Shown here: piece after piece, positions 18,985 through 30,439 of the stretch
Position numbering within the stretch: the first letter of the stretch is position 1
Layout of the letters: every line of letters starts with the position of its first letter
NCBI GenBank assembly: GCA_003427395.1
Contig: BFEA01000671.1
Coordinates: 144,815-208,814, forward strand
Direction of reading: 5' to 3'
Length of the DNA: 64,000 nucleotides
Source of the DNA: Chara braunii
Lineage: Eukaryota; Streptophyta; Charophyceae; Charales; Characeae
The notes under the pieces: model-generated
The model's database searches: none
The model's input: the letters and a program-made list of their open reading frames with translations, nothing else
What the model was told of the DNA's origin: nothing
Program-made: the position numbers and the translations under genes

Positions 18985-20412
18985 TGTCGCGCGCGGCGGT
19001 CCCGCACCCCGCTGGGAGCACTGAACCTCACGGTCGTGTCACGCAGGATTTATTTTCGAAGAACCAACTTGTCACCACTCCAACCGTGCGCGCGTGCTAT
19101 ACCTCTCACGACACCCTGCGACAGGTCGGGACGTCGCGAGGTACAACTTACCTCTACCCGAGGGGTTGTCACCACCCTCAGGTAGGCGTATCCCTGCTGA
19201 GCTACCAGCCCACGTGCGAAGGTTCTTACATGCCTGAGGGCGTTTGCTCGATCGCTGTAGCATAATATGAGGTATGCGCGGTAAGATGCCTAGGACTGAC
19301 CCGTTAGATATTCAGGTCGAACTTTGAGACGGTCGTCTATTCCCACTTTTATTCCGAAGACACATTCTCATTCTGACCACTATGTTCAAAGTATCATAAA
19401 CAAACCTTATCACTACCAAGAGAATATTCTACCCTACTCAACGTATGACTGATCATCGGATAATATATATATATATATATGAATATCAAGGTATTACCGC
19501 TGGGAACCCTTCCCACTTTCACGAGTGCTGAGTGTCCAGACTCTTCAAGATGTCTATTCCAATCCATCCCAAATCATGCACAAAACAGATCTGCACAACA
19601 TAATGCAAAGACAGTTCACATGCCATGCACTAACGACGTCAACCATCAACCATTGGCATTGTCCCTCACTCCCCAAACCATGCACGACAGCTCTATCTTT
19701 CCTGAGATGCAAGCCCAACTCCCTCACATTTATTCAAAGGACCCTTGAGAATGACTAGGACTATTTAGGCGATGACCACAGGGTTTGATTTTAGATGTAG
19801 GTATCAAGTCAAGGCGAAAAAAATTGAATCGGCAAAGACCGACCTGTTATCGAGTGATAACAGAAAATTGAGTCCTTTATGTAGGACTTCTCCTTCAATT
19901 GCAGTAGACCAAGCAAAGACCTACACACACATAGGTCAACAGTGACTCAACATCCCCACTTGATTCCCACATTATGATATCTAAGGGCCAAGCCCTTAGT
20001 TCTGGTTTGTGAGCTTTGGGATCAACATCCCAAAGTCTAACCCCTAGTTGCTATCTACCCTGAGTCGTCTGTCACTCCTCCTCCTTTTATTTCAAAGAGT
20101 TTCTTTGCCTATGTCTCAAGTTGCCATAGGGAAACTCATATTTTCCCTTACTCTCAATACTTGCAGTTTCTCTATTGCAGATAAGCACACCCTTTTGTGC
20201 TTACGCGGTAATCTAAGTGAGATCTACTCATGCCGTTCGGTGATTTCTCCCTTAGGAGCCTATTAATGAACTGAGGCTACGCGAAACTTCTTCTTGTCTA
20301 ATCCTTTTCCCTGCGGTATTCGCTTTTTTTCACGTTTCTTTTACGGAACCTTTGGAGACGCTCCCGATGGAACACTCTTTTTCCTTTTTCTTTTTCTTGC
20401 CCTGACATCCGC

Positions 20413-21390
20413 AAGTAGTGGGCTGATTCACCCGGGAATCTTCCACTACTTGATCAATTTCAAACAATCTGTTAGTCAGAAGAGTAGTCGAGTCGCCCCA
20501 ACGGGAGCACTCAGTCACTCTTCAAAATTCATGCAGTTCTTACGCAATCAAGCAGTTCATGCAATCTAGTGCAAGTGACAGGATAATTCACCCGGGAGTA
20601 TCATTTTATTAGTTAAGCAGATAGTTAGGAGGCAAATGTTGAATATTTTCAACACTTGGCTCAATACGCAGAGAACATTCTGGATCCAGGTGTCAATATA
20701 GAATTAAAGATAATAATAGGCGGTCTTCACGGAAGCCTCCTATTACTCATTGATCAAAGCTCAGTCTTTCCCTCGAAAGTGTAATAGGATGACCCTACGG
20801 GAGTCACCCTACTACTATCTCAAAGTCAGACGAGCTAGGATTATGTAAGCGGATTCAGGCAAACACCAGATTCTCCTTCTGCTGAAGTATCTTGTAAGAC
20901 CCGTTAAGATTGAGTTAAGCAAGCATTAGGATGACCCCATGGAAGCCTTCCATGTCCTACTTCAATGTTAATTAGGTAGATCGTTAATACTTATTTATAT
21001 CGTACATTAGTCATACATGAACAAGTCGTAAGGTTAGTCACCCGGAAGTATCCCTTAACTTATTCAACATAATCGCCTTACTTCTTCCTTTCGGTAGTTG
21101 ACCTCCAAATCAAACAAGTGTTAGGATAACCCACCCGGGAGTCATCCTACCACTAGTTCAATGCATAGGAGATAAAAAACAACTCTTAGTTGAGTTGCCC
21201 TGATAGTTCACCTATCTGGCCTATGCGTTGTAAGTGAGCAAAAGGCATGTTGACTCCCACGGGAAATCAGACAGATCGACCCAGACTTAGAAGTTCGTAC
21301 ACTCACCCGGGAGTACTCGAATCCCTCCCCAGTCTGGTTCGATTAGTGATAGGAGAGCTTCGCGGAAGCCTCCTGCTACCTTTTGCCTTT
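20413..21390. repeat. String of about eleven small hairpins in the LTR
   Basis: Roughly every 50-110 bases there is a short inverted repeat whose tip reads like CACCCGGGAG, CACGGAAG or TACGGGAG, while the stem arms differ from one hairpin to the next but pair within each. Example: aagtagtgg ... gattcacccgggaatc ... ccactactt (20413-20451); aataggcgg ... cctcctatt (about 20714-20744); aggataacccacccggg (about 21122). The same hairpins occur in the LTR copy at 42170-43200. Confidence 0.75.
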
Positions 21391-21397
21391 GTTAGTC

Positions 21398-21745
21398 TTT
21401 GAAGACGAGTATCCTACGAGAGTACTGGACTAATTGGTTTTCGTTAAGTTGAAGAAGTGTACCCCACGAGAGTACCGGATCAATCGTTGTTGTTAAGTTG
21501 AAGAAGCGTACCCCACGGGAGTACCGGATCAATGGTTGTTGTTAACTATTGAAGGAGTGTACTTCACGGAAGTACCGGATTAAATTGGTTTTTGTTAGAC
21601 CGAAGGAGTGTGCTTCACGAAAGTACCGGATAAAAAATGGTTCTTGTTAGACTGAGGGAGTGTACTTCATGGAAGTACCGGATAAAAAATGGTTCTTGTT
21701 AGACTGAAGGAGTGTACTTCACGGAAGTACCGGATTACTTCCTAG
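21398..21745. repeat. 52-bp tandem repeat, about seven units, each a hairpin
   Basis: Each unit contains gtacttcacggaagtac or a variant (7-bp stem, 3-base loop) followed by a T/A-rich spacer with ggttcttgttag. The first units use CCCCACGGGAG instead. The other LTR copy keeps only the first three units before it is cut at 43282. The array looks like a local amplification of the hairpin family just described. Confidence 0.85.
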
Positions 21746-22680
21746 ACCTAGCCTGTAATGTAATGAGAGGACTGCACGACAACCTCTCGTCACCAACGCC
21801 GCAATCAAACAGACATTTCATCAATTTGCTACCTTAGTCAGATGAATGTCAGGGTAACTTCGCACAGCGAGCACCCCACCATCCAGTTTAGTAGACTCAT
21901 ACAAGCGGATGTGATGACCTATGAGAGTCTCCATCACATCGCTTTGTCTTTCAAACCCAGGCAGTCTAGGTAACTTTTTCGGTTCTTCCTAGGTTCCTTT
22001 ATTCTATCAAGCAAGATTCTTACTTAAATCATACGTTGATTCAATTTTTTTTCTGAAAGTTTTATTCCTGAAGAAAGCATGAAACAGTATAGCATACATC
22101 TATACATGCAGTCTGATAGAGAGTTGTAGCCAGTAAGGGATACGGGAAAGGATTGAAATATGCGTACCTTACAATTCCCTGCCTCCAGAGTTCCTCCTGA
22201 ACTCCCGCAATCGCCCTGTTGTCTGTTTGTTTGAGTATCCTTTTTCATAGAGTAGACTTCCCAAAAGATATCATATCTTTTCAGATAAGTGTGAAAGCAA
22301 AAGGAACTAAAGAGATTAGTTTATAGGAGAATGGGGAAGGATGGAGGAGGTAGGTACCATCACATGATGACGATGACTCTCTCCTCTCCAATGCCCCATA
22401 CTTCTCAAATCTGATCATCCCTACTTCTTTCGATATCAATCAGTCAATCAAGGACCCACAAGATGATGCTTAAGAATGAAACGATCATAATAATTACTTT
22501 GGAAAAATACAGAGAAGAGAGAATCGAAGAGACAAGGTCAAAGGAGAGGGGAGAAGAGTTGGAGGAGGTAGGCACCACCACGCGGTGACGGTATCCCTCT
22601 CCTTTCCAGTGTCCTGCCCTTCCTTCTTCCCTGTTTCATGATGCTCAATATCAGAAATAATCCCTACTTAATATTGAGTA
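21746..22680. other. Non-coding stretch with a duplicated motif
   Basis: 22327-22396 and 22543-22618 share ggaggaggtaggyaccayca followed by a purine-to-pyrimidine switch, so each can fold on itself (ggagagg against cctctcc). No coding content seen. This lies between the LTR and the coding part of element II and should include its polypurine tract, which I could not identify. Confidence 0.45.
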
Positions 22681-22740
22681 AAATAATAATAACAATAATA
22701 ATAGTAATAATAATAAACAATAATAATAACAATAATAATT
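22681..22740. repeat. (AAT)n microsatellite
   Basis: Imperfect AAT repeats with AAC and AGT interruptions. A single unresolved base (n) lies just after, at 22783. Confidence 0.95.
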
Positions 22741-23452
22741 GTACGGAACATGATTGTGAATGTCATATAGAAACTCAAGTTGNGAATCCAGCGGCTGCCT
22801 GAGCTAACCATGCATGAGTATAAAGTACAAGTGCATCGAGTATCCATCAAATAGAGCAATACAATAGTAATGAGCCAATGTCCAGGCCTGCAGGCCACAC
22901 CAATGCAGCATCCAGAGTTGCTTTCTTTGTCCGGCGCACAGCGCCCAACCTACTACACCATACTATCCTACACTACAGCTGGTTCACACAACAGGATCAC
23001 TTCGGCCCACAAAGACCCATGTACATGACTGTACATACCATTGGCGACCTCTCTTCATGTACTAGGTACGTAACTCGTCTCCCTCAATCAGACCTTGATC
23101 ATCCCACTCAGCGCCTCACTCTCTGAAAACCACTCGATCATCCGTTGTACCCCCTGGCGTCCAGCAGCCCGACTATGGTCGCCTACGCCCCGCTGCCCTA
23201 TTTTGTGTGTAGGTGTCCAGGCACAACTTTTGTGGTCTGGGCCAACTGTACGGCGCAGCTTAGTGGGGTCCGCGCGTTCACTCAACCAACTGATGTGCTG
23301 CAGGAGCCTAAATGCCCACATACGGAAATGTCGAATTGGGCCTGAGACAGATATTTAGGCCCGCCTTCTCTTAGGGCGGCCATTTCGCTTGCAGGCGCCA
23401 TAGCCCAGAACAATGTGAGGTCTGATAGGGCCAACTGAGGGCTCGATCTTCA
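22741..23452. other. Non-coding stretch
   Basis: Overlapping short frames on both strands (22878-23358) without recognisable motifs. Nothing else seen. Confidence 0.4.
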
Positions 23453-23453
23453 C

Positions 23454-23495
<42 letters not shown>
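23453..23495. repeat. (AAT)n microsatellite
   Basis: Fourteen uninterrupted AAT units. It creates a poly-Tyr/Leu stretch in spurious frames. Confidence 0.95.
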
Positions 23496-23496
<1 letters not shown>

Positions 23497-23841
23497 CAAT
23501 GAATGTAAGCCTTTCCCTTTTCTCCTCCTTCTTCTTTTTCTTTTGCTTATCAAACCGCCAGTGTTCTTCCCTCAATATCGTGGTGTCTTTCCCTTGTTCC
23601 TCTTCTACTTGCTCCCCCACGTTTGCGTACCGATGCGCGCACGTCTCTCTCTCTCTCCCCAAACGCTCACACATTTTATCGATAGGACGAGCAAAAATGA
23701 AATGAATCTTCTGCTGAAACGGGGAAATATACACTACCACTTTTTGATTTGCTCGTTCTATCGTTCCAAGTAGTTCGTGGCGAGTCATGGTTTAAGACGT
23801 AACTATTGGGCAAGGTCGGAGACTTATCTTCTCTCTCTCTC

Positions 23842-24045
23842 TTTCCACACACTCACACACACACACTCACACACAGACACACAACCGAGCGTGGTAGTGC
23901 ATATTGCCATGTTGCAGGGATGGATCCATTTAACTTTGCCAATTTTATCCAATTGAAGTACCGTGAAATCTGCCACGTGACTCACACATACACACTCATA
24001 CGTACACATGTACGCTCACACACACACATACGTACACTCATACTC
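23842..24045. repeat. (CA)n-rich blocks
   Basis: Two stretches rich in cacaca with actc interruptions (23847-23884 and 23980-24040). Preceded by a (CT)n run at 23830-23842. These produce His/Thr-rich chance frames. Confidence 0.9.
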
Positions 24046-25559
24046 ACCATTCGCAATCCCCTTCCTCTCTTCTCCCCCTTCTTCCCCTCCTTTCTGACTT
24101 CTATCCTTGTCTTCCTCCTCCCCAATCTTGCTTTACCTCTTTCTACTTTTTTTCTAATGGATGTACATGCAACACCGAAGTCGGCCTATGCTTTTATGTT
24201 CATGATGACTAAATCTTTAAAAGAGGACAATGATAACTCTCAACCAGCGATAGTAAGTCAAAATAAAGATAATACTCATAATGATAAGAATAACAATAAT
24301 AATAATAAAAAAAATAATAATAAATAATAATAAAAGTATTTGCGAGTGTGAACGCTACATTGAAAACCAAGTTACGGAATCTCCTAGATGTCCAAGTGGT
24401 TGCGTTCAAGCATGGGGTATAGTCTCACTGAGGATCTGCCGGCCATATTGATTATAATATCCAAAGTCGTTCTTTCACCGTCGGGCGCCTAACTTAGTCT
24501 ATCGATAGAAATAACAGGGGGAACAAATTGCGAGATTCGCACGCACACATATACACTAAAGAAATGTATTTTTCCTTGTTTTAACGTTAGATTCACTCCA
24601 ACTCACTTATCCTATAGTTGGAAGTGCTACGCGACCAGTCGCGAGAATCGGAGATTCTCACACACTTACTTGGTAGTAGTAGTAGTAGCATACACTTTGG
24701 CGATTTAATGGTAAGTTCGTTTTGATCCCACCCATCCATTCGATGGAGGTAGCATGTAACCAGTCTCGAAGCTAGGGACTTACCTGACCCCTCTTCTTTT
24801 CTTCTCTGTCGTAGTCGTCTCCTCCGTAGTAGATGCCTTCGTTAGTCAGATGCTCCCCACTGCGTAGGTATGTGTTTATCCACTTTCCCCTCTCCTTCCT
24901 TCCTCCTCTTCTCCTCCTTCTCCTCTTTCTTCTCCTCCTTCTTCTTTTCCTTCTCCTCGCACGCCTCCTTCTTGCTATCGTCTTCTTGCGTTGCTTCTCT
25001 TAGTTCTGATCCGTCCTTATTTCGTCGTTCGCTTCATCATCACGTGCGACCGACTTCTCCCTTGTCGTGATTGCCACCTTCCTGCGAGCACCTCCCTCCT
25101 TGCTGGCGAGCGCCTCCTCTTTTTGTGCCCACTCCTTCTCACCGGACATTCGCTCATTCAACCTTCGCGCAACACAATCTCCGCCCTTGAGATCGCCTCC
25201 TTCTCTCACGTGATCGCGCGATTTTTTCCCTTGCTTTCCCTGCTCCTTCTTCTTCTTCTTCTTCTCACATCTCCTCTCATCTACGCTTTTCCTCCCCACT
25301 CCGGGGCACTAACTCCGTCGAGTCTCTACGACGGTGGCGAGGCGTTCCGGTAGGACCACCGGGCTTTCGATCACAATTGGCTTTTGCAATTGGACTCGTA
25401 GCCCTGGGTTCGAACGGATCCTCCCTCAATAGCAGACCAGATTCGTTCACGTTCAGTCCTAAATTTTTGTTTGTAGAAACGGACAAGGAAAAATAAGAGG
25501 AAAAAAAAAAAAAAAGTTTGAAAACTAAATCTAACTTTTAACTTCCCCGTTGAGACAAC
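24046..25559. other. Non-coding stretch rich in pyrimidine tracts
   Basis: Contains AAT-type repeats at 24296-24333, a (TAG)n run at 24674-24690, and long CT-rich tracts at 24885-24990 and 25235-25275 (repeats of CTCCTT and CTTCTT). The Lys/Glu or Ser/Phe-rich frames here follow from those tracts and are not genes. Poly-A at 25500-25515. Confidence 0.6.
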
Positions 25560-25675
25560 TGTCGGATTCGGGGCTCAAGCTTACTAACCTCCTGATATAG
25601 AGGTCACGGGTTCGAATCCCGCCCGTCTGAGGGCGGGTGAAAAAAAGGCAGGCCCTGCCCCTCACAACTCGCAAA

Positions 25676-25759
25676 AGGAGCTAGCCCAAAGTCAGGTCGG
25701 ACTCGATCCCAGGATCCTCTGCGTATCAGTCTGTGCCTGTACCTACTGGGCTAGCTCCT
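25676..25759 (-). repeat. tRNA-like module with a 13-bp closing stem
   Basis: Minus strand: ends AGGAGCTAGCCCA and TGGGCTAGCTCCT pair perfectly. The A-box-like TAGCCCAGTAGGTACAGGC and B-box-like GGGATCGAGTCC are at tRNA spacing. The middle (GACTGATACGCAG) resembles the tRNA-like modules at 43823-43880 and 52228-52286. A plus-strand ggttcgaatcc at 25608-25618 looks like a second B box nearby, in opposite orientation. A degenerate tRNA or SINE head rather than a working tRNA. Confidence 0.55.
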
Positions 25760-25904
25760 AGTTCAGTTTTATTAGGAGCTAAATTGCCCTAAGTCGAGTA
25801 CAGGGCCCGGTCTAATCAAGACCCGCAGCCTACCATAGGGGAAACCCAGACCACTGTTGTCCATCGCAGCCTGTTACAACAGGTCAGGCCCCTTTTGTCT
25901 AGTT

Positions 25905-25939
25905 GCCCCGACCACATGGTCGGACCACATGGTCGGGGC
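25905..25939. repeat. 35-bp palindrome
   Basis: gccccgaccacatggtc joined to its inverse: a near-perfect palindrome made of two copies of gaccacatggtc, itself palindromic. Could form a cruciform or act as a transcription terminator-like hairpin of the repeat ending at 26462. Confidence 0.8.
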
Positions 25940-26462
25940 CTTTATTAATTTCTACCTATATTCTATCCTCCGTGAAGAGGTTTCCCGCCTCGCTTTTCCG
26001 ACACACTAGACGTCTGCGGACTTCAGCCGAAACAGTCATACTTTCTCAGTCGTCAACTGACTGAGAAAAACCGTCGCCGCGTCCCCCGCGATTTTTTTTT
26101 CTTTCCATTTGACTAACCTTTCAACCTTGTGGTCGGAGGTTTTACTCACTACTAACCTCTCTGCAGTCTCTGCGCGTGTCGGAATTGTGCGCGTGGTCAT
26201 TCAAATTTTTAATCCACTAACCTTCGTCGTCTTTGCATATGCTGCGACGACGCAGACGAGTACTCAAAATCTTCAACCCCTAACTCTTGTCCGTTCGTGC
26301 CGTGTTTTGACCCTTGCGGTTACTACACTTTTACGACCATAATGGTCGAGGGGTTTGCCCCAGTTTCTGTTTTTAGGCGTCTCCGCTCTAACAGTTGGTG
26401 TCGACATTGTGTTGACTGAAAAATTATGAGCGGATACCCTTGTAAGGGTGTCAGCTCCGACA
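25940..26462 (-). mobile_element. TGTCGG-type element end (reverse copy)
   Basis: On the minus strand the block starts TGTCGG at 26462 and has the internal hairpin ACCCTTACAAGGGTA about 12 bases in. The same start occurs on the plus strand at 43283 and 51837. Each is followed within 0.4-0.8 kb by a tRNA-like module (here 25759-25676). TG start and size suggest an LTR or LTR-derived repeat; extent not determined. Confidence 0.55.
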
Positions 26463-28262
26463 GTCTTCCTAGACCCCATTAAGCGACGTCCCCGACGTTG
26501 GGGAATCTAAATGCAAACAAAAGGATTCTGACGCGACAAGTTGTCAAAATCCGATTTTCTGGATGAAGTTGTGGTTTGAAGTCCCTCACTGTCTCCCTTG
26601 GTGCGTCCATACTGCCAGGATTTCAACCTGGGTCTCCCACATATCCGAAAATTTGTAATACCAAAGAAAAGTTATTCCATATGACTCAAAGTGGGGATAC
26701 TGGATCTGTACTACAGTTACAGAGGTCACCAAGGAAGATAATGATAGCCTCTCCCCTCAACTTTAGACTTTATTTGCCAGGATCTCGTTGGGTGTCCGAG
26801 GAGTTAGGAATCATAAATGAATCTTATTCTTTGGACGAGGGCATCAGCCTTAGTCTGTTTTTACCGTCCCACCCGAAGTCTAATGCGAGGGGATCGGCAA
26901 CCTTGGTCTCAACCCACCACAGTCGGTTGATCAGGCCTGATCTGTGGCCCACCACGTTGTTAATCTAATGGTGGTACCTGTATTGGTTACGCAACACAGG
27001 ATAATTACCTCCTATCAAATATCTAGACCTGAATCTTGATCCCCCCGATATCTACCTGAACCGATACTATCATTAGGGAGTCCTTCCCTTCAAGTTTAGT
27101 CCCAGGCCGTAATCGGAAGGCTCGCTGCATGGTTGTACTTGGTCAGCAGCCCACGCTGAGAGTTACGTCCCAACGATGTCAATTTTCCACCATAGGCTTG
27201 GTAATTTTAAGTCCCTCAGACTGACCTCCATAAGTGGATGAGCGACGATCATTCCAAAAATACACATATAAAATTATGTTTGACCAAATAAATTTTTTCT
27301 CCCCTCGTCAGTTGTCTTTGAATGGGTGAACAAACCCCATTGAATATATATATGAAAGAAACAATATTAATAAGAATGATTCAACATAATTGTAAAACTT
27401 GTCTCGGATCGAGGGGCATCGTCAGAGCCAATTAGGGGTCGTGCCTACCAGACCTCAATCATAGGCTGGATAGACACACGTCCCGGGGATCTTTTTCCAA
27501 TAGAAAACTCAACCAAAATATTCATAATGAAAGTATAAAAGTATGTGTTTGACCCCTTGTGTTGTCTGAAGGCAGAAAAACATTCATTCCACTCATAACA
27601 TACATTTTTCTGATTCACAGGGTTTTCTCAAATGTATAATAACTTTGACTTTTCCATATCCCTTTTTAGGGTCTTTTTCAAAAATAATAATATAAACAAG
27701 GCATAAAAATGTCTCATTATAAGTGCAAAACTACTTTTAGACTTTGCAAATCTCATTTCATTTTGTCACTCTTAAACACTTATGCGCTTTTCTGAGCATC
27801 CTGGTTCAAGATTTGACAGCATAGACTGTACATACATCAAAGTACACATTTCATTAACAAAAACCAAGCAATGGACCAACTCAATTATGAAAGTGCAAAG
27901 TGTTCAAGTTCCTCATAGGTATACCTCGCAAATAACTTAGGATAAAGAAACTCAATTGAATACAAAGTATATGTCAACCTGATCCAGACTGATGTACCAA
28001 GCCTCGAGACATAAAATGAATCATACGTTTGATCTATCCTCAATTACTAGAGTACAATTGTCGAGTCAGAAGAACATACATGATGCTACAAAATCTCCTA
28101 ATCCTAGCAACTGTGCAAAAGGTACATACTTTGTTATTGACTAAAACACTCTATCAAATGCTCGCAAGAAGGATTCAGTAACAGGTTCACCATACTACCT
28201 CCTTTATCCCTGATCCCTAATATACAATGCCTTTTTGAAAGGAATTCCAAAATTATTTGATT
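26463..28262. other. Non-coding AT-richer stretch
   Basis: A 130-residue frame at 26576-26968 (plus) has no recognisable domain. 27250-28260 is AT-rich, with no frames of note. On the strand of element II this would be 3' untranslated sequence. Confidence 0.45.
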
Positions 28263-29000
28263 CTAGTCCTCTAAGATGAGTCCCAGCTGCTCATACAATT
28301 GGACCCTGAATGCCTCCTTGGTTCTCTTAATCAGATTTCCTCTCCTATCGACGAGTCTATTATTCTCATCCAGGCCAACCAACCCTTTTGCCCTATCTGT
28401 CTTAAACCCAGGACAATCATCTCTCCTGTCGATTCCTTTCATGCAATACCAACATAACTTCTTCTCCTCTTCCTTTGATCTCTTTGCAAATGATGGGATA
28501 TCATGTGATGCTGCCCCAATCAATATCTCAAGGTAGGATCTCTTCCTATCCTGTCCCACTCTGTAATCAACTAGTGATATTTCCCCAGCATCCTTTTCTG
28601 GCAAGGTGACAATCCCTACCATCAACCCCCTGTATTGACTGTTATCCTCAAGTCCTTTCTCACCTCCTTCCATCCTTGAATTTTCCTTTTTGTCCTCAAC
28701 CTTCTTAGCATCCCCTTCTTCAATCTTCGCCTGAATATCCCTCTTTTGTCTTTTCAAAACCTCTTTCACCTCCTTCCATCTGTTTTCTAATTTTTCACTT
28801 TCCTGTTTCCTTTCGTTTTTCTCTGCTTCAATCGCCTTATCTTGCTCACTGACCCTTGCTTCCAACTTACCAATTGCTTCCACCTTCACTTCCAGCTTTC
28901 CCTGCTCAATCTTCGTCTTTTTCATCTCAACCTTCAAACCTACCATCTCATTCTTCACTTTCGTCCACTCCATGTCCCTTCTCTCTCCCCTTGCTCTCAA
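28263..29000 (-). pseudogene. Second gag-like gene: coiled coil and zinc-knuckle-like tail
   Basis: A 245-residue ORF. Residues about 1-115 form a Lys/Glu-rich heptad pattern (long coiled coil). Near residue 185 is LCWYCMKGIDRRDDCPGF, like a CX2C...C zinc knuckle whose His is replaced by Arg. It then has KGLVGLDENNRLVDRRGNLI, which parallels DGLITSSIDGDVFDKRGDKI in the first gag of element II (35678-35388). So this is a Gag C-terminal part, paralogous to the first. It lies downstream of integrase, where a pol element has no gag. The frame is open; upstream pieces 29707-29138 and 30293-29717 complete the protein across frameshifts. Confidence 0.6.
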
Positions 29001-29137
29001 CCTTTGAATCTCTTTCAGGATTTAAGGGACATGGCTCGCTACCCCTTGTGTGAGTAGCTCTGTCTTTTCCTTCATCCTTTCCGAACTTCCAATCCCCTTC
29101 TCCTTTCTTCTTCCACTTTTCTCAACCTGCCATCCAC

Positions 29138-29707
29138 TTATGCCTCCCTCTCAAGGATCCATTCACAATCTTCTCTGAGTAGCTCATGCAACCGGATCAA
29201 CTTGTTCACATTAGTTGCTAGCTTGGAACTGATCACGGTCTCAGAGAGTAGTATCATTTCCAACTTCAGGCTCCAAGGTGCGTCTGAAGGCAACTCATTT
29301 TCTTTTAACGAGGTCAGAGCTTGATTCCTCCACTCCCTGTTTTCTTTCTCTTTTCTCTGCCTCTCTTCCTCTGTCCATCTCCTTGTGCCTCTTTCTTTTG
29401 GAGACTCATTGGAAGTTGGCACTTCAGCAGTTCCGGATGACCCTGCTTCTTCAACCTTCTCATTGTTCTTTTCCTTCCCTTTTCTTTCCTTCACCTTCTC
29501 ATTTCCCTTCTTTTCCTCTCCAGTCTTGTCACTGCCCTCCACTTTCTTCTCACTGTGCTCCTCCTCTCGTGTTTTATCTTCCCTTATCGAGTTACCTCCA
29601 TCTTGAGCTCTAACCTCATCATTCCCCTGCTGAGGAGCTGTGTCATTTCCCACATTCTCCTTCTGAGCTCTCCTCTCTATCATATCTCCTCTCTTGCTAA
29701 TCCACAA
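29138..29707 (-). pseudogene. Second gag-like gene: charged middle part
   Basis: A 189-residue ORF dominated by Lys/Glu (KKGNEKVKERKGKEKNNEKV) and then a helical segment ending ANVNKLIRLHELLREDCEWI. It bridges the capsid-like part (30193-29717) and the coiled-coil/knuckle part (29000-28263), with stops between. Low complexity limits what can be inferred. Same strand and spacing make one former gene the simplest reading. Confidence 0.45.
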
Positions 29708-29716
29708 CCCCTACTC

Positions 29717-30293
29717 CTAAAGTAGTTGTTTCTTCTTCTGCCGCTGCACCTCCAAGGGGTATACCTTTCTCATTTTGACAAGGAAACTCCCCCAGGTGTC
29801 TGACTCCTCCCTGACCTTCTTCACTGCCTCATATTCCCTTAGCGCTATTCTCCTCAATACTTGTTTCATCTTCTTCCTCTCACCCCACCGCCTTTTCTCT
29901 GAGCAAAGGTTGATACTGTCCTCGAAATCCTCCAAGTTGGTACTATCGAAGATGATATCATCTCCGATCTCATCCCTCGTAAAGTCCCCATACTTCGCCC
30001 ACATATCAGCTTTGAAATCCAACCACCCCAGACAATCTGAGGCAATCTCATATGTTGCCTCGTTACATTCCCCCAGACCCGCCACCTGCTGAAGCATGGT
30101 CTGAGTGTCCCACTCTCTTCTGAAGGCATACTCCTCAAATTCCCTCAGAAAAACCCTCAGATTATCCTTTTTTTTTGTAAATAGACATCCCATGAGAATT
30201 CTTTGTTACCAGCTGTGACTTCTTTCGTCCTTTTCTTCCAGGAGTTGTCTTGGAAGGACCCGCCATCCCTCCCTTCTGTGCCATGGCTGCCCG
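29717..30293 (-). pseudogene. Second gag-like gene: N-terminus and capsid-like part
   Basis: A Met whose codon begins near 30293 gives a basic leader (MAQKGGMAGPSKTTPGRKGR) that reaches a run of nine A residues at about 30168-30177; from there the frame must shift to enter the 30193-29717 ORF. That ORF has FLREFEEYAFRREWDTQTML, CLGWLDFKADMWAKYGDFTR, and ends with a basic tail, a capsid-type pattern of Ty3 Gags. The A-run could be a one-base mutation or a slippery site. It starts only about 150 bases past the integrase stop codon, with no primer site or LTR between them. Confidence 0.55.
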
Positions 30294-30439
30294 TTTCATG
30301 GGTCACGCCTGCACACAGGAAAAAAAAGGGAGTGACAGATAAAGGGAAAAGTCATCAGCTGGTTAACAATAAAATATTCGCAAAGGAAATGTAATAACAA
30401 AGTTTTCACAAGATCATTAGGTTTTTCTTTCAACTTTTA

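Larger units (their letters stand above)
18985..21745 (-). mobile_element. LTR of element II (3' LTR), long copy
   Basis: Begins TGTCGCGCGCGG at 18985 and is repeated, base for base over most of its length, at 40700-43282. The match runs to about 21527 here; past that point the other copy is cut off, so the true right end is unknown. I place it near 21745, where a 52-bp repeat array ends. Orientation follows from the primer site next to the other copy. A (TA)n run at 19460-19480 differs between copies. Small indels and substitutions separate the copies, so insertion was not very recent. Confidence 0.8.

Noticed and set aside
24991-25353. Plus-strand 120-residue frame and opposite Lys/Glu-rich frame
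   Set aside because: Both result from CT-rich tracts; no domain or codon signal.
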